From the NCBI RefSeq assembly GCF_033441515.1, contig NZ_JAWQJT010000004.1, positions 1 to 64,000 on the forward strand: a stretch of 64,000 bases of DNA, given 5' to 3'. Positions 1 to 8,807 of this stretch are shown in pieces (position 1 is the stretch's first letter; each line of letters opens with the position of its first letter). The position numbers were made by a program, and so were the translations under genes. This stretch comes from Amycolatopsis solani (GTDB lineage Bacteria; Actinomycetota; Actinomycetes; Mycobacteriales; Pseudonocardiaceae). Under the pieces are notes generated by a model, which saw nothing but the letters and a program-made list of their open reading frames with translations, did not search any database and had not been told where the DNA came from.

Positions 1-140
1 GCCCCCGCCCGGGTGGGGTGTCCTCCCCCCGCCGCCTCTGCGCCCCCCCCCCCCCCCGCGGCGGGGGGGTGTGTTTTTTTTTTTTTTTTTTTTTTAACAC
101 CCCAAAAAACCCCCCCCCCCCCCCCGGCCACCTACCCAAG
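1..140. other. Low-complexity contig end
   Basis: The stretch is made of long C and G runs, a run of 22 T at 74-95, and further C runs up to about 125. It differs completely from the balanced high-GC sequence that follows and has no coding pattern. It is most likely sequencing or assembly noise at a contig end and should not be read as a promoter or terminator. Confidence 0.8.
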
Positions 141-160
141 CCCGCAGAGGAGTGTTTCCG

Positions 161-1360
161 ATGTACAGCCCCGCCGCCAAACCCGGCGATTACGAGTCCT
201 TCCCCTACCTCCGGCGCGGAACCGACTTCCCCGCCGTCGAACTGGCCGATCCGAGCGCCCGCCGGAGCCGCTTCACCGCCGGTTCGGACGACGCCCGGGT
301 CGAGCGCCTGCTCGCGGACAACGTCACGATCAGCTTCCACGACCACCCGCAGCTGCTGCCGGCCGACTTCGCGGACACCGCCGACTTCCTGCGGGCCAAG
401 CACGAGTTCACCGCGTTCGCCGAGCTGCGCCGGGCCGGCCTGACCGCGGTCTTCGACAACTGGTTCGGCGTCATCGGCAGCACCCGGCGGGCGGGCTGGA
501 AGTGGGACGACCTGATCACGACGCTCGGCCTGCGGCTCGCCGACCTCGCCCACCAGGACGGCGTCGTCGTCGCCCGCACCGTCGGAGACATCCTCGACGC
601 CCAGCACGACGGGCACGTCGCCTTCGTCATGGGCACCGAGTCCGCCGGCATGATCGAGAACGAGCTGGACCGCATCGACGTCCTCTACGGACTGGGCATC
701 CGGCAGATGGGCCTGGTCTACGCGGAGGCCAACACGCTCGGCAGTGGCCAGAAGGAGCGGCTCGACGGCGGCCTGACCGCCTTCGGCAGGCGCGCGGTGG
801 AACGCATGAACGCCGTGGGCATGCTCATCGACGTCTCCCACGCGAGCGACCGGACGAGCCTGGACGCGATCGAGGCGTCGGCCAAGCCCATCGCGATCAC
901 GCACGCCGGCGCGCGGGCCGTCTGGCCCATCGCCCGGATGAAACCGGACGACGTCCTCAAGGCGTGCGCGGAGCGCGGCGGCGTCCTCGGCATCGAGGCG
1001 GCGCCGCACACGACCCTGTCCTACGACCACCGGGCGCAGTCGATCGAGTCGGTGATGGACCACTTCACCCACGCCGTCGAGCTGATGGGCATCGAGCACG
1101 TCGCGTTCGGCCCGGACACGCTCTACGGCGACCACGCCGCCTTCCAGAAGGCCATCAGCGACGTGATCGGCTCCTCCACCGTGTTCGACGCGGGTGACCT
1201 CGAGTGGGAGCGGGTCGGCCACGTCGACGGGCTCGAGAACCCGACCGAGAACTTCCGCCACATCGCCGGCTGGCTCGTCGAACACGGGTACCGCGACGAC
1301 GAGATCACCGCCGTGCTCGGCGGCAACATCCTGCGGCTGCTGGGCGAGGTGTGGCGATGA
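161..1360 (+). CDS. Membrane dipeptidase (peptidase family M19)
   Basis: A 399-residue zinc dipeptidase of the M19 (renal dipeptidase-like) family, which cleaves dipeptides and some beta-lactam-like amides. Visible metal-site motifs are FHDH near the N-terminus (where M19 usually has HxD), the bridging Glu in MGTESAG, DVSHAS, ITHAGARAV and the late Asp in FGPDTLYG. Length fits the family. The ATG at 161 is chosen over the in-frame GTG at 152 because GAGGAG (147-152) lies eight bases ahead of it. The stop overlaps the start of the next gene (ATGA), so the two are co-translated. With the amidohydrolase and the carrier that follow it suggests scavenging of small amides or peptides. The substrate is not known. 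Confidence 0.85.
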   Translation: MYSPAAKPGDYESFPYLRRGTDFPAVELADPSARRSRFTAGSDDARVERLLADNVTISFHDHPQLLPADFADTADFLRAKHEFTAFAELRRAGLTAVFDNWFGVIGSTRRAGWKWDDLITTLGLRLADLAHQDGVVVARTVGDILDAQHDGHVAFVMGTESAGMIENELDRIDVLYGLGIRQMGLVYAEANTLGSGQKERLDGGLTAFGRRAVERMNAVGMLIDVSHASDRTSLDAIEASAKPIAITHAGARAVWPIARMKPDDVLKACAERGGVLGIEAAPHTTLSYDHRAQSIESVMDHFTHAVELMGIEHVAFGPDTLYGDHAAFQKAISDVIGSSTVFDAGDLEWERVGHVDGLENPTENFRHIAGWLVEHGYRDDEITAVLGGNILRLLGEVWR

Positions 1361-2499
1361 CCGACATCGAAAGCGCTTTCGCCCGGCACCTCGAAGACGT
1401 CTTGGCGCTGTCGCACGTCATCAACGCCGACCCGGAGCTCGCCTTCGAGGAGCACCGGACCTCCGCGGCCATCACCGACGTCCTGGCGCGGCACGGATTC
1501 GCCGTCGAGAAGGGGGTGGCCGACCTGCCCACGGCGTTCGTGGCCTCGGTGGGTTCGGGTGACCTGGTGTTCGGCATCTGCGCCGAGATGGACGCGCTCC
1601 CCGGGATCGGGCACGGCTGCGGGCACAACACGATCGCCGCGGCGGCCGTGGGCGCGGCCCTGGCCCTGGCGCCGTTCGCCGACGAGCTGGGACTGACGCT
1701 CAAGATGTTCGGCACTCCAGCCGAGGAACGCGGCACCGGCAAGGAAATCATGGTCAACCGCGGCGTCTTCACCGGGACGCACGCGGCCATGATGGTGCAC
1801 CCGTCGCTGAAGGACGTCGTCAGTCCCCAGTTCCGGGCCTCGCGGTCGTGGCGGATCGAGTACACCGGCCGGGGCGGCCACGCGTCACGACCGTGGAACG
1901 CGCTGAACGCCGCCGACGCGGTGGTGGTCGCGCAGACCGCCATCGGACTGCTGCGGCAGCAGCTCCGTGACGGCGTCCGGGTCCACTGCGTCGTGCCGGA
2001 GGCCGGTTCGGCCGTCAACGTCATCCCCGACCGGGTCGTGGCCGAGTGCATGATCCGCTGCGACACCATCGCGGAAGTCGACGAGGTCTGGGCCCGGGTC
2101 CGCCGGTGCTTCGAAGCCGGCGCGCTCGCGGCCGGGACCACCGTGGACTTCACTACCCAGCCGTCGCTGTACCGCGAGTTCCGGCACGACCCGGACCTGG
2201 CCGCGCTGTTCGAGACCCACGCGAAGACCTTGGGCCGCACGTTCCCGGACTACCCGGACAAGCTCTTCGGCTCGACCGACATGGGCAACGTCTCGCAGGT
2301 GATTCCCGCGCTGCACCCGATGTTGTCGTTCGACCTCCCGGCGGAGGACGGGAACCACACCGCCGCCTTCGCGGCCGCGGCCGGTGGCGCAGAAGGCGAC
2401 CGGTTCGTCCGCGACGGCGGCCTGGCGATGGCGCTCACGATCGCGGACGTCGCCCGGTCCGCGCCGATCCGGGCCCGGCTGACGGCCTCCGGGAACTGA
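1357..2499 (+). CDS. M20-family amidohydrolase (M20D, aminoacyl/acyl-amide hydrolase)
   Basis: A 380-residue zinc-dependent amidohydrolase of the M20D type (AbgB/IAA-amino-acid hydrolase relatives). The signature MDALPGIGHGCGHN carries metal-binding Asp and His, and GTPAEERGTGK carries the catalytic Glu region. The dimerisation domain includes GRGGHASRPW. The start is the ATG overlapping the stop of the dipeptidase gene by four bases. It probably removes an acyl or aminoacyl group from a compound imported by the downstream carrier. Substrate cannot be told from sequence. A 12-base gap separates it from the transporter gene. Confidence 0.85.
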   Translation: MTDIESAFARHLEDVLALSHVINADPELAFEEHRTSAAITDVLARHGFAVEKGVADLPTAFVASVGSGDLVFGICAEMDALPGIGHGCGHNTIAAAAVGAALALAPFADELGLTLKMFGTPAEERGTGKEIMVNRGVFTGTHAAMMVHPSLKDVVSPQFRASRSWRIEYTGRGGHASRPWNALNAADAVVVAQTAIGLLRQQLRDGVRVHCVVPEAGSAVNVIPDRVVAECMIRCDTIAEVDEVWARVRRCFEAGALAAGTTVDFTTQPSLYREFRHDPDLAALFETHAKTLGRTFPDYPDKLFGSTDMGNVSQVIPALHPMLSFDLPAEDGNHTAAFAAAAGGAEGDRFVRDGGLAMALTIADVARSAPIRARLTASGN

Positions 2500-2511
2500 G
2501 GGAGAACGACC

Positions 2512-3798
2512 ATGGAATCCATTCGGCTTGGCACGGAGGCGGAAACAACCGGCCGGGGCAACCGCCGGGCGCTCGTCGCCGGCAGCATCGGCAACGCCGT
2601 CGAGTTCATCGACTGGGCGGTGTACACGACGTTCTCGTCCGTCTTCGCGCACCACTTCTTCCCGCCGGGCAACGACAGTGCGGCGCTGCTGTCCACTTTG
2701 GCCATCTTCGCCGTCGGTTTCGTCGTGCGGCCCATCGGCGCCGCGATCATGGGTGCGTACGCCGACCGGCACGGCCGCAAGAAGGGCCTCGTGTTCACGA
2801 TCGGCCTGATGGCCGCGGCGACGTTCGTCATCGGCGTCTCGCCGTCCTACGCCCAGGTCGGTCTCGCGGCACCGATCATCCTCGTCATCGCGCGCATGGC
2901 CCAGGGCTTCGCCGCCGGCGGCGAATTCGGTTCGGCGTCGGCCTTCCTGGTGGAGTCGGCCGGCCCCGGCCGCCGCGCGTTCGCGGGCTCGTGGCAGCAG
3001 GTGTCGGTCGGCGCCGGCATCCTCATCGCCTCGGGCATGGGCGCGATCGTCACGTCGGCGCTGCCCCGGCAGGCGGTGGACAGCTGGGGCTGGCGCCTGG
3101 CGTTCGTGGTCGCCTCGCTGTTCGGGCTCATCGGGCTCTGGCTGCGCCGCTCGGTCGAGGAAACGGCTTCGTTCCACCGCGCCCGCGGCCCCCGGCGCAA
3201 CGCCCTGGTGACGATGCTCCGGGAGCACCCGAAGGCGGCGTTGCGCGTCTTCGGCCTGAACATCGCCGGCGTCGTGCTCTACAACATGTGGCTGACCTAC
3301 CTGCCCACCTACGCGACCGTGGCCACGCACATCCCGCTCAACCAGGCGCTGCTGGCGAACGTCATCGGGCTCGTCACCTTCGTGGTCCTCCTGCCGTTCG
3401 CCGGGCTGCTGTCCGACCGGATCGGCCGCAAGCCCACCCTGGTGGCGTTCGCCGGCGGCTTCCTGCTGCTCGCGTGGCCCGCGTTCCGGCTGCTGAACGG
3501 TGACTTCCGGCTGCTGCTCCTCATCCAGATCGCCGGGCTGGTCCTGCTGCTGGGCTATTCGGCCAACGTCGCGGCCGTCATGGCGGAGCAGTTCCCGCCG
3601 GAGGTACGGGCGACCGGCATCGGTCTCCCCTACGCGTTGTCGGTCGCGGTGTTCGGCGGCACCGTCCCGTACCTCACGACGTGGCTGACCACCCACGGGC
3701 TCGGGACGTGGGTGTGGCTGTACTGCGCGATCGCCGCCGCGATCGGCCTGGTCGTCTACCTGACGATGCCCGAGACGAAGGACAAGGCGATCGGCTGA
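2512..3798 (+). CDS. MFS transporter, metabolite:H+ symporter type
   Basis: A 428-residue membrane carrier with about twelve hydrophobic segments. The MFS loop motif is seen as GAYADRHGRKKG after helix 2 and is partly repeated as LLSDRIGRKP in the second half. The opening GSIGNAVEFIDWAVYT and GFAAGGEFGSASAFLVE segments resemble the ProP/ShiA (metabolite:H+ symporter) branch, which takes up organic acids and betaines. A GGGAGAACG-like ribosome site precedes the ATG. As third gene of the operon it most likely imports the substrate of the two hydrolases. Its stop codon sits inside a 22-bp palindrome shared with the convergent gene. Confidence 0.85.
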   Translation: MESIRLGTEAETTGRGNRRALVAGSIGNAVEFIDWAVYTTFSSVFAHHFFPPGNDSAALLSTLAIFAVGFVVRPIGAAIMGAYADRHGRKKGLVFTIGLMAAATFVIGVSPSYAQVGLAAPIILVIARMAQGFAAGGEFGSASAFLVESAGPGRRAFAGSWQQVSVGAGILIASGMGAIVTSALPRQAVDSWGWRLAFVVASLFGLIGLWLRRSVEETASFHRARGPRRNALVTMLREHPKAALRVFGLNIAGVVLYNMWLTYLPTYATVATHIPLNQALLANVIGLVTFVVLLPFAGLLSDRIGRKPTLVAFAGGFLLLAWPAFRLLNGDFRLLLLIQIAGLVLLLGYSANVAAVMAEQFPPEVRATGIGLPYALSVAVFGGTVPYLTTWLTTHGLGTWVWLYCAIAAAIGLVVYLTMPETKDKAIG

Positions 3799-3809
3799 TC
3801 AGCCGATCG
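3788..3809. terminator. Perfect palindrome over two convergent stop codons
   Basis: CGATCGGCTGA followed by TCAGCCGATCG forms a perfect 22-bp palindrome. It contains the TGA of the carrier gene (3796-3798) and, on the other strand, the TGA of the dehydrogenase gene (3799-3801). Both proteins therefore end in Ile-Gly. It can fold in either transcript and probably acts as a bidirectional terminator, although there is no T tract. Confidence 0.55.
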
Positions 3810-4824
3810 TCACCACGACCTTGCCGAAGCGGTCCGGGCTCACCAGGCGTTCGTGGGCCCGGGCCAGGTCGTCCAGGCCGAACACCGAGTCGACCACGGG
3901 CCGCACCTTCCCCGCGGCGAGCAGGGCGAGGACGTCGGGGACTTCGCGGAGGTCCCCGGCGTGTGCTCCGCGGAAGTCGATCTCGTGGCGGTAGAGGCTG
4001 TACAGGTCGATATCGGCGTGCGGACCGGAGTGCGAGCCCATGCCGATCAGCCGGCCACCGGCGCGCAGCGCGCGGATGGACTCCTGGATGGTCGCCCCGC
4101 CCGCCGAGTTGTGGACGAGGTCGACGCCCCGCCCGTCCGTCAGCGAGCGGACCGCGGCGCCGAATCCGGGCACCTGCCGGTAGTTCACGACTTCGCCGGC
4201 GCCGATTTCCCGCAACAGGTCCCGCTTGTCTTCGGTGCCGGTGGTGGCGATGACCCGCGCGCCGAGAGCCGCGGCCAACTGCACCGCGGCCGTGCCCACG
4301 CCGCTCCCGGCGCCGACGACCAGCGCGGTTTCGCCGGCTTGCAGGCCGCCGCGCGTCACCAGCATGTGCCAGGCCGTCAGGTACGCGAGCAGGCTCGCCG
4401 CCAGGTCGACGTAGGTCAGGGACTCGGGTGCGGGAACGGCGTTGCGGGCCGGGACGGCGAGGTATTCGGCGTAGGTGCCGTCCGTGTGCTCGCCGAAGAA
4501 CTTCAGCTCGCGGCAGCGGCTGTCCACATCGGACCGGCAGGCATCGCAGACGCCGCAACCCAGCATGGGCAGCACGACCACGCGTTGCCCGACCTCGACG
4601 TTCGTGACCGCGCTGCCGACCGCCGCGACGTCTCCGGCACCTTCGACACCGAGGATGATCGGGAACGGCGGTTGTTCGGCGAACCGCCCGTCCCGGACGA
4701 GCACGTCGGCGCGGTTGAGCCCGGCGGCCCGCAGCCGGACCAGGACCTCCCCTTCGCCGATCGGGGGACGCGGCACGTCGTCGATCTCGACGACGCCGGC
4801 CTGCCGGGCGATGGCGGCCTTCAT
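3799..4824 (-). CDS. Zinc-binding medium-chain dehydrogenase/quinone oxidoreductase
   Basis: A 341-residue NAD(P)-dependent medium-chain dehydrogenase. The structural-zinc loop is present as CGVCDACRSDVDSRC, and the nucleotide-binding fold as VVGAGSGVGTAAVQL. The N-terminal GroES-like domain includes AGLNRADVLVRDG and GVEGAGDV, as in quinone oxidoreductases. Its ATG overlaps the stop of the hydratase gene by four bases. It is the last gene of a five-gene acyl-CoA operon. It may oxidise an alcohol or reduce an enone made by that pathway, but which one is not visible. Confidence 0.8.
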   Translation of the reverse strand: MKAAIARQAGVVEIDDVPRPPIGEGEVLVRLRAAGLNRADVLVRDGRFAEQPPFPIILGVEGAGDVAAVGSAVTNVEVGQRVVVLPMLGCGVCDACRSDVDSRCRELKFFGEHTDGTYAEYLAVPARNAVPAPESLTYVDLAASLLAYLTAWHMLVTRGGLQAGETALVVGAGSGVGTAAVQLAAALGARVIATTGTEDKRDLLREIGAGEVVNYRQVPGFGAAVRSLTDGRGVDLVHNSAGGATIQESIRALRAGGRLIGMGSHSGPHADIDLYSLYRHEIDFRGAHAGDLREVPDVLALLAAGKVRPVVDSVFGLDDLARAHERLVSPDRFGKVVVTIG

Positions 4825-5618
4825 GGTGTTTTCCCTTCTCCGGTAAGCGTTTCGACCTGGCCGGTCGCGGTGATCCGGCCACTGTGGTCACGAACGGAAA
4901 CCCCGCCGCCGGTGGCGCGCACCACCAGACCTTGGTGGTCGAACAGCGGCGCGACGACGCGGTACTCGATCGCGGTGGCCGTGGCCCCGGTTCCCCGGAC
5001 GGTTTCCGCCATCGCCAGCGCCTGCAGCGGTCCGTGGACGACCAGCCCCGGGTAGCCCTCGACGTCTCGGGCGTAGTCGCGGTCGTAGTGGATGCGGTGG
5101 GCGTTGTAGGTCAACGCCGAGAAACGGAACAGGACGGTCGGGTCGACCGGGAACGCCCGCTCGCCCGCTTCGAGCGGCACCGGGGCCGACGTCGTCGCCG
5201 AGGTGGGCGCGGCTGCGGCGTCGCGGTAGACGATGTCCTGCTCTTCGACGACCTTCACCTCGCCGTCCTGGCTGATGGTGTGCCGGACGACGACGAAGGT
5301 CAGCGGGCCGGAGCGGCCCGTCTTGTCCGTCGTCGACACGACTTCGGTGCGCCGGGTCGCGGCCCGGCCGACGACCAGTGAACCCGTCCGGGCGACCCGG
5401 CCCCCGGCCGCCATGCGCCGGCGGCCCGGCGCCGGGACGACCCCGCGCACGGGATGCCCGTCCGGCCCGAGATCGGCCTGGCGCGGCCAATCGAGCAGGT
5501 AGACCCAGTGCCACAGCAGCGGCAGCCCGTCCTCCTCCAGGTCCGGCAGGTCGACGCCGAGCAGCCGGGCCAGCGCCACGGCGGGCTCCGGTTGCAGCAC
5601 TTCGGTGTGTTCGGTCAC
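4821..5618 (-). CDS. MaoC-type double-hotdog enoyl-CoA hydratase (mesaconyl-CoA hydratase-like)
   Basis: A 265-residue protein with an N-terminal FAS1-type dehydratase half and a C-terminal MaoC half. The hydratase motif is FSALTYNAHRIHYDRDYA followed by YPGLVVHGPLQ. This two-part form is typical of HTD2 and of 3-methylfumaryl-CoA (mesaconyl-C4-CoA) hydratases. It would add water to an unsaturated acyl-CoA to give the hydroxyacyl-CoA cleaved by the CitE-like lyase of the same operon. Start ATG overlaps the stop of the CoA-transferase gene (5615-5618), and its stop overlaps the dehydrogenase start. The exact substrate is inferred only from neighbours. Confidence 0.75.
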   Translation of the reverse strand: MTEHTEVLQPEPAVALARLLGVDLPDLEEDGLPLLWHWVYLLDWPRQADLGPDGHPVRGVVPAPGRRRMAAGGRVARTGSLVVGRAATRRTEVVSTTDKTGRSGPLTFVVVRHTISQDGEVKVVEEQDIVYRDAAAAPTSATTSAPVPLEAGERAFPVDPTVLFRFSALTYNAHRIHYDRDYARDVEGYPGLVVHGPLQALAMAETVRGTGATATAIEYRVVAPLFDHQGLVVRATGGGVSVRDHSGRITATGQVETLTGEGKTP

Positions 5619-6760
5619 GGGATGACCTCCTTGAATTCGGTGCGGAGGGCGTCGTTGTGCTCGCCGAGCCGGGGCACAGAGCCCAGCACCGGCTGGACTT
5701 CGTCGATGTCGACCGGCGGAAGCAAAGCACGGACGGCACCACCAGGGGCCCGGACCCGCTGCCAGCGATCCCGGGCGGCGAGCTGCGGGTGGTCGAGGAG
5801 CTCACCCGGCCCACGCAGGCGGGCGCACGCGATCCCGGCCTCGCCGAGCAGTGCGACGGCCTGGTCGGCGTCGGACGCGGCGAACGCCGCCTCGATCAGC
5901 GGCCCGATCAGGTGGTCGTGGGCGACGCGTTCCGGGTTGTGGACGAACCGCGGGTCGCCGGCCAGGTCCGGGCACCGAAGCACCTCTTGGCACAGGCGAA
6001 CCCATTCGCGGTCGCTTTGGACGGCGAGGAAGACCTGGTTGCCGTCGCCGGTCCGATATGGACCGTAGGGGGCGATCGACGCGTGTTTCGCCCCGGTCCT
6101 GCGGGTTTCCGAACCGCCGTAGACCGCGTGGTACGCCGGTTGCACCATCCACTCCCCCAGCGCATCGAGCATGGCGACCTCGACGGTCGCGCCGACACCC
6201 GTGGCGGCTCGGCGCAGCAGCGCGGTGAGGATGCCGGAGTAGGCGTACATGCCCGTCGCGATGTCCGCGATCGAAATCCCGGCCTTGCTCGGCTGCTCCG
6301 GCGTACCGGTGGCGGCGACGAGCCCCGCTTCGCACTGGATCAGCAGGTCGTAGGCCTTCTTCGCCTCATACGGGCCGCCGGGGCCGTAGCCCGAGATCGA
6401 GCAGTGGACGAGGTCGGGACGGGCGGCTCGCAGGGTCGCGGCGTCGAGGCCGAGGCGGTCCACCGCGCCGGGCGCGAGGTTCTGGACCACGACGTCGGCG
6501 GCCGCGATCATCGCGTCGAGCACCCGGCGGTCGGCCGGGTCCTTGATGTCGAGCTCGATCGACTCCTTGCCGCGGTTGAGCCAGACGAAGTAGCTGGAGT
6601 CGCCGTGGACCGTCCGGTCGTAGCCGCGGGAAAAGTCCCCGGCACCGGGACGTTCGACCTTGATGACGCGGGCGCCGAGGTCGGCGAGCTGCCGGGTCGC
6701 GAAGGGAGCGGCGACCGCCTGTTCCAGCGCGACGACGGTCGTGCCTTCGAGAGGGAGCAT
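5615..6760 (-). CDS. CaiB/BaiF-family CoA-transferase (class III)
   Basis: A 381-residue class III CoA-transferase. It opens with LEGTTVVALEQAVAAPFATRQLADLGARV, a typical N-terminus (shown here only as family look-alike), and has the catalytic Asp in KKAYDLLIQ. The AGISIADIATG segment and the C-terminal VDIDEVQPVLGSVPRLGEHN tail are characteristic. It would move CoA onto a carboxylic acid, or between carboxylates of one molecule. With a CitE-like lyase and MaoC hydratase this matches the gene sets used for itaconate, mesaconate or methylsuccinate use. The start is the ATG at 6760, 24 bases after the lyase gene. Confidence 0.8.
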   Translation of the reverse strand: MLPLEGTTVVALEQAVAAPFATRQLADLGARVIKVERPGAGDFSRGYDRTVHGDSSYFVWLNRGKESIELDIKDPADRRVLDAMIAAADVVVQNLAPGAVDRLGLDAATLRAARPDLVHCSISGYGPGGPYEAKKAYDLLIQCEAGLVAATGTPEQPSKAGISIADIATGMYAYSGILTALLRRAATGVGATVEVAMLDALGEWMVQPAYHAVYGGSETRRTGAKHASIAPYGPYRTGDGNQVFLAVQSDREWVRLCQEVLRCPDLAGDPRFVHNPERVAHDHLIGPLIEAAFAASDADQAVALLGEAGIACARLRGPGELLDHPQLAARDRWQRVRAPGGAVRALLPPVDIDEVQPVLGSVPRLGEHNDALRTEFKEVIP

Positions 6761-6784
6761 GGAAAGCCTTTCGTACCCGGCACT

Positions 6785-7573
6785 TCAGGGCCGGAGGAGG
6801 GCACGGGCCCGGTCGAGCACCGGCTTGTCGATCATTCGCCCGTCGGGACCGGTGACAGCGCCTGCCGATCCCTCGGCCGCCTGAAGCACCGCACGGGCCC
6901 ACGCGATTTCGTCCGCGCCGGGCGCCAGGCCTCGGGCCGTGGGCGCGATCTGGGCCGGGTGGATGCAGAGCTTGCCGCGGAAGCCGAGGCTCCGGGCGTA
7001 ACGGGCCGCCGTGGTGACCGCGTCGGCGTCGTCGACGACCGTCGTGACGCCGTCGATCGGCGCCGGCAGGCCGGCCACGCGAGAGGCGAGCACGATCGTG
7101 CTTCGCGCGAACAGCATCGCCTCGGCGGTGTCGTCGGCTCCGAGGTCGGCGGCCAGGTCGAGCGAGCCGAACGCCAGCCGGGTCACCCCGGGCGCGGTGG
7201 CGACGTCGTGCACGCGGTGCAGCCCGGCCGCCGTCTCGACCAGCGCCACCACCGCGATGCCCAGCCGCGCCGACACTGCGGCCAAGGCCGCCGGGTCTTC
7301 GGCCTTGGGCACGAGCACGCCGAGCAGCCCGGTCGCACCGGCAACGGCCTCGACGTCCGCGTCGAACCACGGCGTCCCGACGGCGTTGAGGCGAACCCAG
7401 GCCTCGCCGCCGGTCAGCCAGCGGCGCGTTTCGGCCCGGGCGGCGTCCTTATCCTCGGGCCGTACCGCGTCTTCGAGGTCGACGACGACGGCGTCCGCGC
7501 CCGCGGCCGCCGCCTTCGCGAAGCGCCCGGAGACGTTGCCGGACACGAAAAGCCAGGTGGCCGCGGGGCTCAT
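6785..7573 (-). CDS. HpcH/HpaI-type CoA-ester lyase (CitE-like)
   Basis: A 262-residue beta-hydroxyacyl-CoA lyase of the CitE/malyl-CoA lyase family. Conserved active-site blocks are VVDLEDAV, the substrate Arg in WVRLNAVG, LVPKAE, the Mg-binding Glu in VALVETAAGL and the Asp in AFGSLDLAADLG. GKLCIHPAQI is also typical. It would split a malyl-, citramalyl- or related CoA ester into acetyl- or propionyl-CoA and a 2-oxoacid. The ATG overlaps the dehydrogenase stop by four bases (CATCA on the plus strand). Length is normal for stand-alone CitE-like lyases. The substrate is not fixed by sequence. Confidence 0.8.
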   Translation of the reverse strand: MSPAATWLFVSGNVSGRFAKAAAAGADAVVVDLEDAVRPEDKDAARAETRRWLTGGEAWVRLNAVGTPWFDADVEAVAGATGLLGVLVPKAEDPAALAAVSARLGIAVVALVETAAGLHRVHDVATAPGVTRLAFGSLDLAADLGADDTAEAMLFARSTIVLASRVAGLPAPIDGVTTVVDDADAVTTAARYARSLGFRGKLCIHPAQIAPTARGLAPGADEIAWARAVLQAAEGSAGAVTGPDGRMIDKPVLDRARALLRP

Positions 7574-8724
7574 CGGACGGGGTTCCGCTTGATGAGCTGA
7601 CGCGCGATGACGTTCCGCTGGATCTCGTTGGTGCCCTCGCCGACGATCATCAGCGGCGCGTCGCGGAAGTAGCGCTCGACGTCGAACTCCGTCGAGTAGC
7701 CGTAGCCGCCGTGGATCCGCACCGCGTCGAGCGCGATCTTCATGGCCGTCTCCGACGCGAACAGCTTCGCCATCCCCGCCTCCATGTCCGCGCGCTCGCC
7801 GGAGTCGTACCGGCGGGCGGCGTACTGGACGAGCTGCCGGGCCGCGGTCAGCCCGGTCGCCATGTCGGCCAGGTAGTTGCCGATCGACTGGTGCTGCCAG
7901 ATCGGCTGCCCGAAGCTTTCGCGTTCCTGGCTGTAGCGGATCGCGCGCGAGAGGGCGGCCCCGCCGACGCCGAGCGCTCGCGCCGCCACCTGGATGCGGC
8001 CGATCTCGAGCCCGCGCATCATCTGCGCGAACCCCTCGCCTTCGACGGTGCCCAGCAACGAACTGCGGGGCACGCGGAAGTCGGTGAAGGACAGCTCGCA
8101 GCTTTCCACGCCCTTGTAACCCAGCTTCGGCAGATCGCGGGACACCTCGAAACCCGGCCCCTTCTCGACCAGCAGGATGCTGATCCCGCGGTGCTTCGGC
8201 TCGGCGCTCCGGTCGGTCACGCACAGCAGCGCGACCAGCTGGGCGCGGCGGGCGTTGGTGATCCACGTCTTGGAGCCGTTGATGACGTAGTCGTCACCGT
8301 CCTTTCGCGCCACGGTGCGGATGGCCTGCAGGTCGGATCCGCCGCCGGGCTCGGTGAGCGCCATGGTCGCCCGGATTTCCCCGGTGGCGAGCTTCGGCAG
8401 GTAGTGGTCCTGCTGCGCCGGGGTTCCGTAGTGCAGCAGGAGCTTGGCGACGACGCTGTGCCCGCCCATGGCCCCGGCCAGGCTCATCCACCCCCGGGCG
8501 AGCTCTTCGGTCACCGCCGCGTAGCACGGCGTGGACACCCCGGCGTCGTTCCACGGCTCCGGAACGGCGAGCCCGAAGATGCCCATCCGCTTCATCTGCT
8601 CGATCAGGGCTTCGGGGTAGGTGTCGGCGTGTTCCAGGTCCTGCACCACGGGCTCGACCTCACGGTCGACCCACTCGCGGACGACGTCGACGATCGCTGT
8701 CTCGTCTGCGCTGAGTTCGTACAT
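7570..8724 (-). CDS. Acyl-CoA dehydrogenase
   Basis: A 384-residue FAD-dependent acyl-CoA dehydrogenase with all usual blocks: ALTEPGGGSDLQAIRT (flavin and substrate binding), ITNARRAQLV, RESFGQPIWQHQSI, and IHGGYGYSTEFDVERYFRD. The catalytic Glu is in GEGTNEIQ. It introduces an alpha,beta double bond that the MaoC hydratase downstream can hydrate. The ATG at 8724 has an AGGATG-like site just upstream; an alternative ATG at 8733 adds three residues but has almost no room for a ribosome site. It is the first gene of the operon and faces a LysR gene across a short promoter region. Confidence 0.85.
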   Translation of the reverse strand: MYELSADETAIVDVVREWVDREVEPVVQDLEHADTYPEALIEQMKRMGIFGLAVPEPWNDAGVSTPCYAAVTEELARGWMSLAGAMGGHSVVAKLLLHYGTPAQQDHYLPKLATGEIRATMALTEPGGGSDLQAIRTVARKDGDDYVINGSKTWITNARRAQLVALLCVTDRSAEPKHRGISILLVEKGPGFEVSRDLPKLGYKGVESCELSFTDFRVPRSSLLGTVEGEGFAQMMRGLEIGRIQVAARALGVGGAALSRAIRYSQERESFGQPIWQHQSIGNYLADMATGLTAARQLVQYAARRYDSGERADMEAGMAKLFASETAMKIALDAVRIHGGYGYSTEFDVERYFRDAPLMIVGEGTNEIQRNVIARQLIKRNPVR

Positions 8725-8756
8725 GACCGTCATCCTGACTCGTTATGACAAGTCGA

Positions 8757-8781
8757 GGGAAATGCTGATTCGTGATATCCC
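8757..8781. promoter_or_regulatory. LysR-type operator candidate
   Basis: GGGAAAT, eleven bases, then ATATCCC form an inverted repeat with one mismatch in seven. It contains the T-N11-A spacing of LysR boxes. It lies between the divergent acyl-CoA dehydrogenase and LysR genes, where an autoregulating LysR protein usually binds. Confidence 0.6.
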
Positions 8782-8807
8782 TAGAGCGGTCCGGCATAGG
8801 AGGACGA

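Noticed and set aside
74..95. T run that could be read as a terminator.
   Set aside because: No stem precedes it and the surroundings are homopolymer noise at the sequence end.
161..1360. FHDH in place of HxD in the dipeptidase as a sign of inactivity.
   Set aside because: The other metal ligands are intact and His can replace Asp as a ligand, so loss of function is not supported.
1885..3696. Open frame of about 600 codons antisense to the amidohydrolase and carrier genes.
   Set aside because: It covers parts of two real genes on the other strand, and its composition is typical of a GC-driven shadow frame.
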